Positions 28,594-37,417 are shown, numbered from the stretch's first letter. The stretch is DNA of 64,000 bases from Bradyrhizobium macuxiense (GCF_007993935.1 NZ_VITY01000006.1:310001-374000), one strand, 5' to 3'. Numbers and translations: made by a program. Notes: a model not told the origin generated them from the sequence alone.

Positions 28594-29427
28594 ATGCCCA
28601 GGTTTGAACGCGCGGCGCTGCTGAAGAAGTTTCACGCCATGATCGCCCGCGGCGAGCCGATCGTCGGCGGCGGCGCCGGCACTGGCCTATCGGCAAAATG
28701 CGAGGAGGCCGGCGGCGTCGACCTGATCGTGATCTACAATTCCGGCCGCTACCGCATGGCCGGCCGCGGCTCGCTCGCCGGACTGATGCCCTATGGCGAT
28801 GCCAACGCCATCGTCGTCGAAATGGCCGGCGAAGTATTACCGGTCGTGACAAACACGCCGGTGCTCGCCGGGGTCAACGGCACCGATCCGTTCCGCGACA
28901 TGGACGTGTTCCTCGACCAGCTCAAGGCGCTCGGCTTTGCCGGCGTGCAGAACTTTCCGACCGTCGGCCTGATCGACGGCATCTTCCGCGCCAATCTCGA
29001 AGAAACCGGGATGTCCTATGCGCTCGAGATCGACATGATCGCGAAAGCGCATGACAAGAACATGCTGACCACGCCCTATGTGTTCAGCGAGCAGGAGGCG
29101 ACCGCGATGGCGATCGCCGGCGCCGACATCATCGTCTGTCATATGGGCCTGACCACAGGCGGCACGATCGGCGCGCAGACTGCGCCAAAGCTCGAAGACT
29201 GCCCTGCCCGCATCGAGGCCTGGGCCGAGGCCGCCCTCAGCGTCAATTCGAACATCATCGTGCTCGCGCATGGCGGTCCGATCGCGGACCCGGCGGATGC
29301 CGATTTCATCATGAAGCAGACCCGCAACTGCCACGGCTTCTATGGCGCCTCCTCGATGGAGCGCCTGCCGGTCGAGCGGGCGCTGACGGAACAGGTTCGC
29401 AAATTTAAGGCGATCGGCGCGCGCTAG
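28594..29427 (+). CDS. PEP-hydrolase-like TIM-barrel protein (Tm-1 C-terminal half family)
   Basis: A 277-aa TIM-barrel protein of the PEP_hydrolase/TIM-barrel signal transduction family (PF09370 type). Visible segments are IVGGGAGTGLSAKCEEAGGVDLIVIYNSGRYRM (start region), LAGVNGTDPFRDM, GFAGVQNFPTVGLIDG, GADIIVCHMGLTTGGTIGA and LAHGGPIADPADA. In plants this domain is joined to the UPF0261 domain in Tm-1; here it is a separate gene 3 nt after the fusion gene. The true reaction is uncertain and the family name should not be taken as proof of PEP hydrolysis. Confidence 0.85.
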   Translation: MPRFERAALLKKFHAMIARGEPIVGGGAGTGLSAKCEEAGGVDLIVIYNSGRYRMAGRGSLAGLMPYGDANAIVVEMAGEVLPVVTNTPVLAGVNGTDPFRDMDVFLDQLKALGFAGVQNFPTVGLIDGIFRANLEETGMSYALEIDMIAKAHDKNMLTTPYVFSEQEATAMAIAGADIIVCHMGLTTGGTIGAQTAPKLEDCPARIEAWAEAALSVNSNIIVLAHGGPIADPADADFIMKQTRNCHGFYGASSMERLPVERALTEQVRKFKAIGAR

Positions 29428-29453
29428 AGCCGCCGTGACCAAGGGAGGAAGAG

Positions 29454-32348
29454 ATGTCGGGGATGCTGGTCGGTGAATTGATCCTCTGGCTCATCGTCGC
29501 GATCGTCGCGATCGTCATCATCGTCTATGTCGTGAACTGGCTGTATCACCGTTCGTCGAAGGAAGTCTCCTTCGTCCGCACCGGTTTCATGGGCGAGCGG
29601 GTGGTGATCAATGGTGGCGCCTTCGTGCTGCCGTTCATCCACGACTACACGCCGGTCAACATGAACGTGCTGCCGATGGGCATCGTGCGCTCCCGCCAGG
29701 ACGCCGTGATCACCCGCGACCGCATGCGCGTCGACATCGAGGCCGATTTCTATGTCCGCGTTCAGCCGACCCGCGAGGCGGTCTCGATCGCCGCCGCGAC
29801 GCTCGGCCGCCGCACCATGGAGCCGCAGCAGCTCCACACCCTGCTCTCCGGCAAGTTCATCTCCGCGATCCGTTCGGTTGCGTCAGAGATGACGATGGAG
29901 CAGATGCACGAGCAGCGCGGCGATTATGTCGCGCGCGTCAAGGCCAATGCGGCCGAAGCGCTGGCGCAGAACGGCCTCGAACTGGAATCTGTCGCGATCA
30001 CCGATCTCGACCAGACCGATCTCGAATATTTCAACCCCTCGAACCGCTTCGACGCCGAAGGTCTGACCCGCCTGATGGAGGACATCGAGGCCAAGCGCAA
30101 GCTGCGCAACGACATCGAGCAGGACTCGATGATCAAGATCCGCTCCCGCAATCTGGAGGCCGAGCGGCAGGCGCTGGAGATCGAGCGCGAGAGCGAGACC
30201 GCCCGGCTCGAGCAGGAGCGCGACATCGAGATGCGCCGCGCCCTGCAGCGCACCGAGGTCGCCCGCGAGCGCGCGCTGCGCGAGACCGAGGCCGAGCAGG
30301 CCCAGATCACCGCGCGCGAAGCCATCGAGAAGGCGCGCATCGCCAATGAGCAGGCCATCACCGAAGCCCGCATCGCCTCGGAGCGCGAGACGCGGCACAA
30401 GGAGATCGAGCGCACCCGTGCGGTCGAGGAGAAGGAGCTCTTGGCCCGCGAGGAGATCGAGCGGGTCCGGATCGCCAACCAGCGCTCGGTTGACACCACC
30501 CGTATCGCGTCCGAGCGCGAGGTGCGGCAGCGCGAGATCGAGCGGATGCGTACGGTCGAGGAGGCCGAGATCGCCGCCCGCGAGGCGATCGAGAAGGCCC
30601 GCATCCAGCAGGACCGCGTCGTCACCGACGCCCGCATCGCCAATGAGGAAGAGACCCGCCGCCGCGAGATCGAGCGCACCCGCGCCGTCGACGAGGCCGA
30701 GATCGCCGCCCGCGAGGCCACCGAGAAGGCGCGCATCGCTCAGACCATGACGGTCAATGTCGAGCGCATCTCCTCCGACGAGCGCACGCGGGCGTTGGAG
30801 ATCCAGCAGGTCCGCACCATCCAGGAAGCCGAGATCGAGGCGCAGAAGGCGGTCGAAGCCGCCCGGATCATCAGAGAGAAGACGCTGGCTGCCGAGCGCA
30901 TCGCCGCCGATCACACCACGCGCAAGCTCGAGATCGAGCGCAATCAGGCCGTCGAGATCGCCGGCATCAGCGCGCGCGAAGCCACCGAGGCCTCGCGGAT
31001 CGCGCAGGAAGAACACGTCCGGGCGCTCGAGATCGCCCGCACCCGCGCGATCGAGGAAGCCGACATCGCCTCGCGCGAGGCGATCGAGGCGGCGCGGATT
31101 TCCCAGGAGAAGTCGGTCGCCGCGCAGCGCATCCGCGCCGAACGGGAGACCCGCGGGCTCGAGATCGAGCGCACCGGGGCGATCGAAGCCGCCGAGCTGA
31201 AGCGCCGCGACGCCGTCGAGCGGCAGCGCATCGATGTCGAGCTGGCGCTGGAAAGCGAGCGCATCGCCTCCTCCAGGACCCGCGAAGTTCTCAACATCGA
31301 CCAGAAGAGGGCGATCGAGCTTGCCGACGAGGAGCGCGTGATCGCGCTCGCCGCCAAGCGCTCCGAGCGGATCGACGCCGACCGGCAGGTCCGGCAGGCC
31401 GAGATCGTGGCGCGCAAGGACATCGACACCACAGACGTCTCGCGCGAGCAGGCGCTGGAGGCAGCCCGGATCGAGCGGCGCCGTGCCATCGAGCAGCTCG
31501 AGGTGGCCCGCAACCAGTCGCTGCAGGAGGCCGAGATCGTCGCCCGCGAGGAGGTCGAGCGCGCGCGGATCGCCTCGGACCGGGGCCTGGACGAGGCCCG
31601 CATCGGCCGCGAGCGCGAGCTGCGCAAGCTCGAGGTCAACCGCGAGAAGGACGTCGAGACCGCGCTGATGGAGAAGGCCATCGCGCTGCATCAGAAATCG
31701 CTGGAGGAATCCGCGGCGCGCGCCGCGGCCGAGGATGCCCGGATCCGCGCGACGGAAGCTGCCGAGCGCGTCGTCACGGCGCGCGAAAGCGAGATCGCGA
31801 AACGGCGCAAGACGGTCGAGGTGCTGCTGGCCGAGAAGCAGGCCGAGGAAACCAGGATCGCCGCGGAAGCCGAACGCGTCCGCGCGGCGGTCGAGGCCGA
31901 GGCGCAGCGCCTGCTCAACGAAGCCGAGAACGTCTTGACCGACCAGGCGCGCTACTCGCTGTTCCGCCGCAAGCTGCTCGACCGGATCGAGGGCATCGTG
32001 CGCGAGAGCGTCAAGCCGATGGAGAAGATCGAGGGCATCCGCATCCTCCAGGTCGACGGCCTCAACGGCAACGGAAATGGCGGCGGCAATGGCCGCAGCG
32101 CCACCGACGAGGTGATCGATTCGGCGCTGCGCTACCGCGTGCAGGCGCCGCTGATCGATTCGATCCTGTCGGACATCGGCGTCGAGGGCGGCAGCCTCGC
32201 CAAGATGCCCGGCCTGATCCGCGAGGCCCGCGACATGCAGGGCATCAAGGATTCCGCACGCAAGAGCGGCGGCGACGCCAAGCCGGCGGCGCCCGAGGGC
32301 GGCGGCGAGCCGGCGCGCCCCGAGCGCACGCCGCGCAAGAAGGATTGA
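29454..32348 (+). CDS. Large SPFH/flotillin-like membrane protein with hendecad coiled coil
   Basis: A 964-aa protein. One N-terminal membrane helix (about residues 7-28) is followed by an SPFH/band-7 domain (about 35-200, e.g. GGAFVLPFIHDYTPVNMNVLPMG). A very long charged helical region (about 205-860) comes next, and then a Gly/Asn-rich break and a polar Pro/Lys-rich tail. From residue 287 the helix is built of 11-residue units grouped in 44-residue super-repeats beginning AREA/AREE at 287, 331, 375, 419, 463, 507, 540 and 584. Flotillin/YqiK proteins make membrane scaffolds. Flotillins are usually 450-700 aa, so this one is greatly extended. GGGAGG lies upstream of the ATG. Confidence 0.85.
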   Translation: MSGMLVGELILWLIVAIVAIVIIVYVVNWLYHRSSKEVSFVRTGFMGERVVINGGAFVLPFIHDYTPVNMNVLPMGIVRSRQDAVITRDRMRVDIEADFYVRVQPTREAVSIAAATLGRRTMEPQQLHTLLSGKFISAIRSVASEMTMEQMHEQRGDYVARVKANAAEALAQNGLELESVAITDLDQTDLEYFNPSNRFDAEGLTRLMEDIEAKRKLRNDIEQDSMIKIRSRNLEAERQALEIERESETARLEQERDIEMRRALQRTEVARERALRETEAEQAQITAREAIEKARIANEQAITEARIASERETRHKEIERTRAVEEKELLAREEIERVRIANQRSVDTTRIASEREVRQREIERMRTVEEAEIAAREAIEKARIQQDRVVTDARIANEEETRRREIERTRAVDEAEIAAREATEKARIAQTMTVNVERISSDERTRALEIQQVRTIQEAEIEAQKAVEAARIIREKTLAAERIAADHTTRKLEIERNQAVEIAGISAREATEASRIAQEEHVRALEIARTRAIEEADIASREAIEAARISQEKSVAAQRIRAERETRGLEIERTGAIEAAELKRRDAVERQRIDVELALESERIASSRTREVLNIDQKRAIELADEERVIALAAKRSERIDADRQVRQAEIVARKDIDTTDVSREQALEAARIERRRAIEQLEVARNQSLQEAEIVAREEVERARIASDRGLDEARIGRERELRKLEVNREKDVETALMEKAIALHQKSLEESAARAAAEDARIRATEAAERVVTARESEIAKRRKTVEVLLAEKQAEETRIAAEAERVRAAVEAEAQRLLNEAENVLTDQARYSLFRRKLLDRIEGIVRESVKPMEKIEGIRILQVDGLNGNGNGGGNGRSATDEVIDSALRYRVQAPLIDSILSDIGVEGGSLAKMPGLIREARDMQGIKDSARKSGGDAKPAAPEGGGEPARPERTPRKKD
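30312..31214 (+). repeat. 132-bp in-frame tandem repeats coding for hendecad units
   Basis: Inside the flotillin-like gene, coding units of 132 bp (44 codons) recur seven times in register, with one unit shortened by exactly 33 bp (11 codons). Units have diverged in sequence but keep the AREA..E.ARI and EIER.RA. patterns. The 11-codon step shows that expansion and contraction respect the coiled-coil period. Confidence 0.8.
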
Positions 32349-32357
32349 GCGCACGCC

Positions 32358-32795
32358 ATGGCACGGGTTTACGTCTCCACCGTCGTCAACGCCCGCAACG
32401 ACCGGGTCTGGGCCCGCGTCCGCGACTTCAACGGGCTGCCGAACTGGCATCCTGCGATCGCGGAAAGCCGGATCGAGGGCGGCGAGCCCTCGGACAAGAT
32501 CGGCTGCGTCAGGGATTTCCGCCTGCGCAACGGTGACCGGATCAGGGAGAAGCTGCTCGGGCTGTCCGACTACGACATGTTCTGCACCTACTCGATCCTG
32601 GAATCGCCGATGGGCGTCGAGAACTACGTCGCCACCCTGCGGCTGACGCCGGTCACCGATGGCGACCAGACCTTCCTGGAATGGATCGCCGAGTTCGATT
32701 GCGCGCCGGAGCGCGAGACCGAGCTCGTCAACAATATCGGCGGCGGCGTGTTCCAGGGCGGGTTCGACGCGCTGAAGCGGGCGTTCGGGGGATAG
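32358..32795 (+). CDS. SRPBCC-family protein (CoxG/polyketide-cyclase-like), copy 1
   Basis: A 145-aa START/SRPBCC-fold protein with the pattern VWARVRDFNGLPNWHPAI, SDKIGCVRDFRL, GDRIREKLLGLSDYD and a C-terminal amphipathic helix (GGGVFQGGFDALKRAF). Such small proteins bind hydrophobic ligands or act in assembly of CO-dehydrogenase-type enzymes (CoxG). It lies just before the molybdenum-hydroxylase genes and is a paralogue of the gene at 33012. Confidence 0.85.
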   Translation: MARVYVSTVVNARNDRVWARVRDFNGLPNWHPAIAESRIEGGEPSDKIGCVRDFRLRNGDRIREKLLGLSDYDMFCTYSILESPMGVENYVATLRLTPVTDGDQTFLEWIAEFDCAPERETELVNNIGGGVFQGGFDALKRAFGG

Positions 32796-32832
32796 CGGAA
32801 TGTATAGATCAGATATCTCCGAGCAGACGGTC

Positions 32833-32964
32833 CACCTCTCCCCTTGTGGGAGAGGTCGGATCGCATCGCCAGATGCGATCCGGGTGAGGGGTCGCGGACC
32901 CTCGTGGGACCTGTGCCCCCTCACCCGGCGCTACGCGCCGACCTCTCCCCGCTGGGGAGAGGTG
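32833..32964. repeat. Dispersed palindromic repeat, CACCTCTCCCC family
   Basis: A 132-bp element with ends CACCTCTCCCC and GGGGAGAGGTG and inner arms GGTGAGGG / CCCTCACC. It is found between the two SRPBCC genes. This repeat type is widespread in Bradyrhizobium-like genomes and may affect expression of the downstream genes. Confidence 0.8.
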
Positions 32965-33011
32965 AGGCAGGCGGCTCGATACGTCAAAACCGCAGATATT
33001 GGATTTTGACC

Positions 33012-33455
33012 GTGCCGCATATCGTCAAAAGCACGATCCTGGATGCACCGACCGATACGGTGTGGGCCGTGCTGCGCGATTTCAACGGCCATGACCGCTG
33101 GCATCCCGCCGTCGCAAGCAGCGGTATCGAGCGCGCGCAGCCGTCCGACAAGATCGGCTGCGTCAGGCGCTTCAAGCTGAAGGACGGCGCCGAGCTGCGC
33201 GAGCAGCTGCTGGCGCTATCCGACCTCGAACAATCGTTCAGCTACTGCCTGCTCGATACGCCGATCCCGATGTTCAACTACGTGGCGCATGTCCGCCTGC
33301 TGCCGGTCACCGACGGCGACCGCACCTTCTGGCACTGGGAATCGCGCTTCACGACCCGGACCGAGGACAGGGACCGGATCACGCAGATGGTCGCAGAAGA
33401 TATCTACCAGGCCGGGTTCGAGGCCATCCGCCGGCATCTGAAGGAGGCCGCGTAA
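33012..33455 (+). CDS. SRPBCC-family protein (CoxG/polyketide-cyclase-like), copy 2
   Basis: A 147-aa SRPBCC protein clearly paralogous to the gene at 32358, sharing RDFNG..RWHPA, SDKIGCVR, LR.LPVTDGD.TF and a C-terminal helix. The GTG at 33012 is the likely start; a TTG two codons earlier is possible. A dispersed repeat separates it from copy 1. The two copies have diverged enough to suggest different ligands. Confidence 0.82.
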   Translation: MPHIVKSTILDAPTDTVWAVLRDFNGHDRWHPAVASSGIERAQPSDKIGCVRRFKLKDGAELREQLLALSDLEQSFSYCLLDTPIPMFNYVAHVRLLPVTDGDRTFWHWESRFTTRTEDRDRITQMVAEDIYQAGFEAIRRHLKEAA

Positions 33456-33470
33456 GCGGGGAAGGACATC

Positions 33471-34289
33471 ATGCCAGTCACGGTGAAGACCTTCACCAGC
33501 AGCCACGACGCCGCAGCGGCGCTGTCGTCGGATCGCAGCGCCCGCTATCTCGGCGGCGGCACGCTGGTGATGCGGGCGCTGAACGAGGGCGACATCTCGA
33601 TTTCGACAATCGTGCGCGCCAGCGATCACGCGATGACGCGGATCGACGCCTCGGGCTCGCGCATCACGCTCGGCGCCGGCGTCACCTTTGCGCGCATCCT
33701 GGCCGAGCGCGATCTCGCCTTCCTGCACGGCCCGGCCCGCTCGATCGGCGGACCTGCGGTGCGCAACATGGGCACGGTCGGCGGCAATCTGTTCGCGCCG
33801 GTGCCCTATGGCGACTTCACCGTCGCGATGCTCGCGCTCGATGCCATGGTATCGGTGCAGGGCGGCCTCGGTGGCCGCGAGATCCCGATCGACGAGTTCC
33901 TGCAATCGCGCGACCGCCAGACCGGCACGCTGGTGCTGGCGATCTCCTTCGCCAAGCCCGGCAGCACTGACGCCTTCCGCTACCGCAAGATCGCGCGGAT
34001 CAAGCCCAAGGGCGGCGCTGTCATCACGCTGGCGGCGCATCTGCCGCTCAACGGCGGCCGGATCGTCGGCGCCCGCGTCGCGCTCGGCTCGATGGCGCCG
34101 ACCCCGATCCGCGCCCGCGCCGCCGAACGCGCGCTGGAAGGCCGCGCGCTCGATACCTCCACGATCAGCGCGGCCGCAGCAGCAGCGGTCGAAGGCACGT
34201 CGCCCGGCGACAATGCGCTCGCCAGCGCCTGGTATCGCCGCGAGATCGTCGGCGTGCATCTCAAGCGTTTGTTGTCCGGTCAGGAATAA
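33471..34289 (+). CDS. coxM: Molybdenum hydroxylase FAD-binding (medium) subunit, CoxM-like
   Basis: A 272-aa FAD-binding subunit of the xanthine-oxidase/CO-dehydrogenase family. It has the YLGGGTLVMRALNEG and GPAVRNMGTVGGNL FAD-binding motifs and a C-terminal CO_deh_flav_C-like part. It transfers electrons from the 2Fe-2S subunit to the final acceptor. GGAAGGA precedes the ATG. Order M-S-L matches cox-type operons. The substrate is unlikely to be CO (see the large subunit). Confidence 0.9.
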   Translation: MPVTVKTFTSSHDAAAALSSDRSARYLGGGTLVMRALNEGDISISTIVRASDHAMTRIDASGSRITLGAGVTFARILAERDLAFLHGPARSIGGPAVRNMGTVGGNLFAPVPYGDFTVAMLALDAMVSVQGGLGGREIPIDEFLQSRDRQTGTLVLAISFAKPGSTDAFRYRKIARIKPKGGAVITLAAHLPLNGGRIVGARVALGSMAPTPIRARAAERALEGRALDTSTISAAAAAAVEGTSPGDNALASAWYRREIVGVHLKRLLSGQE

Positions 34290-34294
34290 TCGCG

Positions 34295-34774
34295 ATGGCC
34301 AAGACTGCACTTCAATTCCTGCATAACGGCCGCGACGTCGCGATCTTCGTCGACGGCGGCACCAACCTCCTGGTCGCGCTGCGCGAGCTGATCGGCGACA
34401 TGACGCCGAAATTCGGCTGCGGCCAGGGCGGCTGCGGCACCTGCAGCGTGCTGATCGACGGCGAATTGCATCTCTCCTGCCTGACGCTGGCCGAGACGGT
34501 CGCCGGCCGCTCGGTCGAGACCCTCGACGGCATCAAGAACGGCCCCAATCTGCACCCGCTGCAGCGCGCCTTCGCCGACAATTTCGCCGCGCAATGCGGC
34601 TATTGCACGCCCGGGATGCTGATGGCCGCGAAGGCGCTGCTCGACCGCAATCCGCAGCCGAGCCGCGCCGAAGTGGTCGAGGCGATCTCCGGCAATATCT
34701 GCCGCTGCACCGGCTATGAGCCGATCATCAACGCCGTGCTGGCTGCCGCCTCCGGCGGCCGGGCCCGCGCGTAA
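34295..34774 (+). CDS. coxS: Molybdenum hydroxylase 2Fe-2S (small) subunit, CoxS-like
   Basis: A 159-aa iron-sulfur subunit with both expected clusters. The plant-ferredoxin-type cluster uses Cys 42, 47, 50 and 62 (GCGQGGCGTCSV). The C-terminal cluster uses Cys 101, 104, 136 and 138 (CGYCTPGM and CRCTGY). It passes electrons between the molybdenum cofactor and FAD. It lies 5 nt after coxM and 12 nt before the large-subunit gene. Confidence 0.95.
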   Translation: MAKTALQFLHNGRDVAIFVDGGTNLLVALRELIGDMTPKFGCGQGGCGTCSVLIDGELHLSCLTLAETVAGRSVETLDGIKNGPNLHPLQRAFADNFAAQCGYCTPGMLMAAKALLDRNPQPSRAEVVEAISGNICRCTGYEPIINAVLAAASGGRARA

Positions 34775-34786
34775 GGGAACAGTGCC

Positions 34787-36382
34787 ATGCTGGAATTGCG
34801 CAAGGACCTCTTCGCCGACGAGCGCGACGATAACCTCAAGGAAATCGGCAAGGGTACGCAGCGCCAGGACATGCTCGGCCATGTCACCGGCACCTCGCCC
34901 TATTTCGACGACCACAAGCTGCAGGGCATGCTGCATCTGAAGGTGGTCCGCAGCGCCCATTCGCACGCACGGCTGCGCCGAATCGACACCTCGGAGGCCG
35001 AGCGGTCGCAGGGCGTGCGGCGGGTGATCCGCGCCTCCGATGTGCCGCGCAATCTGAACACGCTGCTCTCGCTGATCAATTTCGGCAAGGATGACGAACC
35101 GTCGCTCGCGGTCGACAAGGTGCGCTATAAGGGCGAGCCGATCGTTGCCATCGTCGCCGACAGCCCGCGCGAGGCCTTTGAGGCCATCGCCAAGGTCAAG
35201 ATCGACTACGAGGTGCTGCCGGCGGTGTTCGACGTCGAGGACGCGCTGAAGCCGGGCGCGCCCGTGGTCAACGAGGTCTATCCCAAGAACACCTTCACCT
35301 ATCACGAGACCTATGATCGCCAGCAGCTGCGCTTCGGCGATGCCGACCGCGCGCTCGCCACTGCAGACCATGTGCTGGAGCAGCGCTACCAGATGTCGCC
35401 GATCGAGCACGCGCCGACCGAGACCAACGGCTCGATCGCGGCACCCGACACCAACGGCCGCTACATCGTCTACACTTCGACGCAGGCGCTGTTCTTCTCG
35501 GTCGACACCTGCGCAAAAATCCTCGACGTGCCGTCCAACACCTTCCACTTCATCGGCGGCACGGTCGGAGGTGGGTTCGGCGGCAAGGTCGATACCTTGA
35601 CCGAGCCGCTCTGCATCCTCGGCGCGATGCTGACCGGACGGCCGGTGCGCTACGTGTTCGGCCGCGAGGAGGAGATGCAGTACGGCCCGCCGCGTGGCGC
35701 CGAGCGGATCTACATCAAGGACGGCGTGATGCGCGACGGCCGCGTCGTCGCCCGCAAGGTCCGCGCCTATTTCGACAGCGGCGCCTATACGCGGCTATCG
35801 AGCTATGCGGCGGTGAAATGCGCGGCGCATCTGCCCGGCCCCTACACCATCCCCAACGTCCACGGCGACGTCTACTGCGTCTTCACCAACCGGACGCCCG
35901 CAACCGCGATGCGCGGCTTCGGCGTCACCGCGATGGATTTCGCGATCGAATGCCAGATGGACAAGCTCGCCCATCTCGTCGGCATGGACCCGATGGAGTT
36001 CCGGATCCTCAATGCCTATCGCGACGGCGACATGAAGGCGCATCGCCGCGAGGCCAAGAACACCGCGCTGATCGAATGCGTGCAGGTCGCCGCCGAGAAG
36101 GCCAAATGGCCGCTCCGCGAGGACTTCAAGCGGATGTCGTCGCGCAAGGATGGAGGCGGCGCGCGGGCTGCCGTGACGCCGACCCCGCGCGAGACGCAGG
36201 CGCCGCCGACGGCATTGTCGCAGCAGCGCACGACGTATGACCGCGCGCCGGCTGCAACCCGCGAGCCGCCGCCACCGCCGCCGCCCTCGTCGCCGCCACC
36301 GTCATCACCGCCGCCGCGGCCGAGCGCGCCGTCGCATGGCGCCATCCGCTTCTCTTCCGTCTTCGGCACCAGGAGGCGCTGA
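34787..36382 (+). CDS. Molybdenum hydroxylase large subunit, N-terminal half (split)
   Basis: A 531-aa protein covering the Ald_Xan_dh_C a/b-hammerhead domain (about residues 20-150, HVTGTSPYFDDH) and the first molybdopterin-binding domain (GGTVGGGFGGKVDTL, TRTPATAMRGFGVT-like). It ends with an unusual low-complexity tail of about 75 residues after KRMSS, with runs of Pro and Ser. It lacks the second cofactor domain, which is encoded by the next gene. It does not show the VAYRCSFR active-site loop of true CO dehydrogenase, so the substrate is probably an aldehyde or N-heteroaromatic compound. Confidence 0.85.
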   Translation: MLELRKDLFADERDDNLKEIGKGTQRQDMLGHVTGTSPYFDDHKLQGMLHLKVVRSAHSHARLRRIDTSEAERSQGVRRVIRASDVPRNLNTLLSLINFGKDDEPSLAVDKVRYKGEPIVAIVADSPREAFEAIAKVKIDYEVLPAVFDVEDALKPGAPVVNEVYPKNTFTYHETYDRQQLRFGDADRALATADHVLEQRYQMSPIEHAPTETNGSIAAPDTNGRYIVYTSTQALFFSVDTCAKILDVPSNTFHFIGGTVGGGFGGKVDTLTEPLCILGAMLTGRPVRYVFGREEEMQYGPPRGAERIYIKDGVMRDGRVVARKVRAYFDSGAYTRLSSYAAVKCAAHLPGPYTIPNVHGDVYCVFTNRTPATAMRGFGVTAMDFAIECQMDKLAHLVGMDPMEFRILNAYRDGDMKAHRREAKNTALIECVQVAAEKAKWPLREDFKRMSSRKDGGGARAAVTPTPRETQAPPTALSQQRTTYDRAPAATREPPPPPPPSSPPPSSPPPRPSAPSHGAIRFSSVFGTRRR

Positions 36383-36384
36383 CC

Positions 36385-37407
36385 ATGACCCGGCATCGCG
36401 GACGCGGCATCGCGTCGGTCAATTATCCCATCGGCATGAATCTCGGCGGCGATCCGAGCCAGGCGCTGGTGCATTCCAACCCGAGCGGCAAGTTCACCGT
36501 CGCGCTGTCCTCGATCGATCTCGGCCAGGGCATGAAGTCGGTGACCCGGCAGATCTGCGCCGAGACGCTCGGCGTGCCGGTCGAGGACGTCTATGTCGAC
36601 ACCGCCGATTCCGACACCGGGCCGCACTGCATGGGCTCGTTCGCCTCGCGCGGCACGCATCGCGTCGGCAACGCGGTGATGGCGGCGGCGCGGGAGGCGC
36701 GCGGCGTGATGATGGAGGCGGCCGCCGAGGAGCTGGAGGTGAATGCCGCCGATCTCGAGACCGACGGCCGCGGCAACATCCACGTCAAGGGCGCGCCGCA
36801 CCGCTCGATCTCGACCAAGGACGTCGCGATCGCCGCCCAATTCAAGCAGGGCAAGACCATCTCCGGCCGCGGCATCTTCCTGGTGCCGCTGTCCGACGTC
36901 GATCCCGAGACCGGCGAGATGTCGCCGGCGACGTGTTACGCGCATGCCTGTCTGGTCGCCGAGGTCGAGGTCGACGACGAGACCGGCGAGGTCGACATGG
37001 TCAGGATGGATTCCGCCTATGAGCTCGGCCGCGCGCTCAATCCGCGGCTGGTCGAGCAGCAGCTGGTCGGCGGCGCCTGGATGGGCGTCAGCCACGCGCT
37101 CTATGAAACGCCGGAGCCCTTTTATCCGGAGCCGGTGCATGGCCCGCGCGACTTCGTCGAATATCTGATGCCGGGGCCCGGCGACATCTGCCCGCACGAC
37201 ATCGCGGTGCTGGAACGCCCGGCGCCCGACGGCCCGTTCGGCGCCAAGGGGCCGGGCGAGATGTGCGCCAACCCGGTGCTGCCTGCGGTCGCCAATGCGA
37301 TCTTCAACGCGGTCGGAGTGCGGATCGACGATCTTCCGATCACGCCGGAGAAGGTACTGCGCGCGATCAAGGCGCAGGGCGGCGCGCGGCCGCAGCCGCG
37401 GCGCTGA
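36385..37407 (+). CDS. Molybdenum hydroxylase large subunit, C-terminal half (split)
   Basis: A 340-aa protein that holds the second molybdopterin-binding domain: SSIDLGQGMKSVTRQI, GSFASRGTHRVGNAV and the late GAKGPGEM, whose Glu matches the catalytic base of the family. It starts with its own ATG and a strong AGGAGG site 8 nt upstream, located in the end of the first-half gene, so the split looks genuine rather than a frameshift. The two halves must assemble to bind one Mo cofactor. Confidence 0.85.
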   Translation: MTRHRGRGIASVNYPIGMNLGGDPSQALVHSNPSGKFTVALSSIDLGQGMKSVTRQICAETLGVPVEDVYVDTADSDTGPHCMGSFASRGTHRVGNAVMAAAREARGVMMEAAAEELEVNAADLETDGRGNIHVKGAPHRSISTKDVAIAAQFKQGKTISGRGIFLVPLSDVDPETGEMSPATCYAHACLVAEVEVDDETGEVDMVRMDSAYELGRALNPRLVEQQLVGGAWMGVSHALYETPEPFYPEPVHGPRDFVEYLMPGPGDICPHDIAVLERPAPDGPFGAKGPGEMCANPVLPAVANAIFNAVGVRIDDLPITPEKVLRAIKAQGGARPQPRR

Positions 37408-37417
37408 GGTCTTTTCC

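Noticed and set aside
29883..32924. A 1013-codon minus strand reading opposite the flotillin-like gene
   Set aside because: Repeats rich in Leu/Asp/Gly simply mirror the coding repeats of the + strand; no start or domain.
34787..37407. Genuine carbon monoxide dehydrogenase
   Set aside because: The large subunit shows no AYRCSFR active-site loop, so the cox-like gene order indicates family, not CO oxidation.
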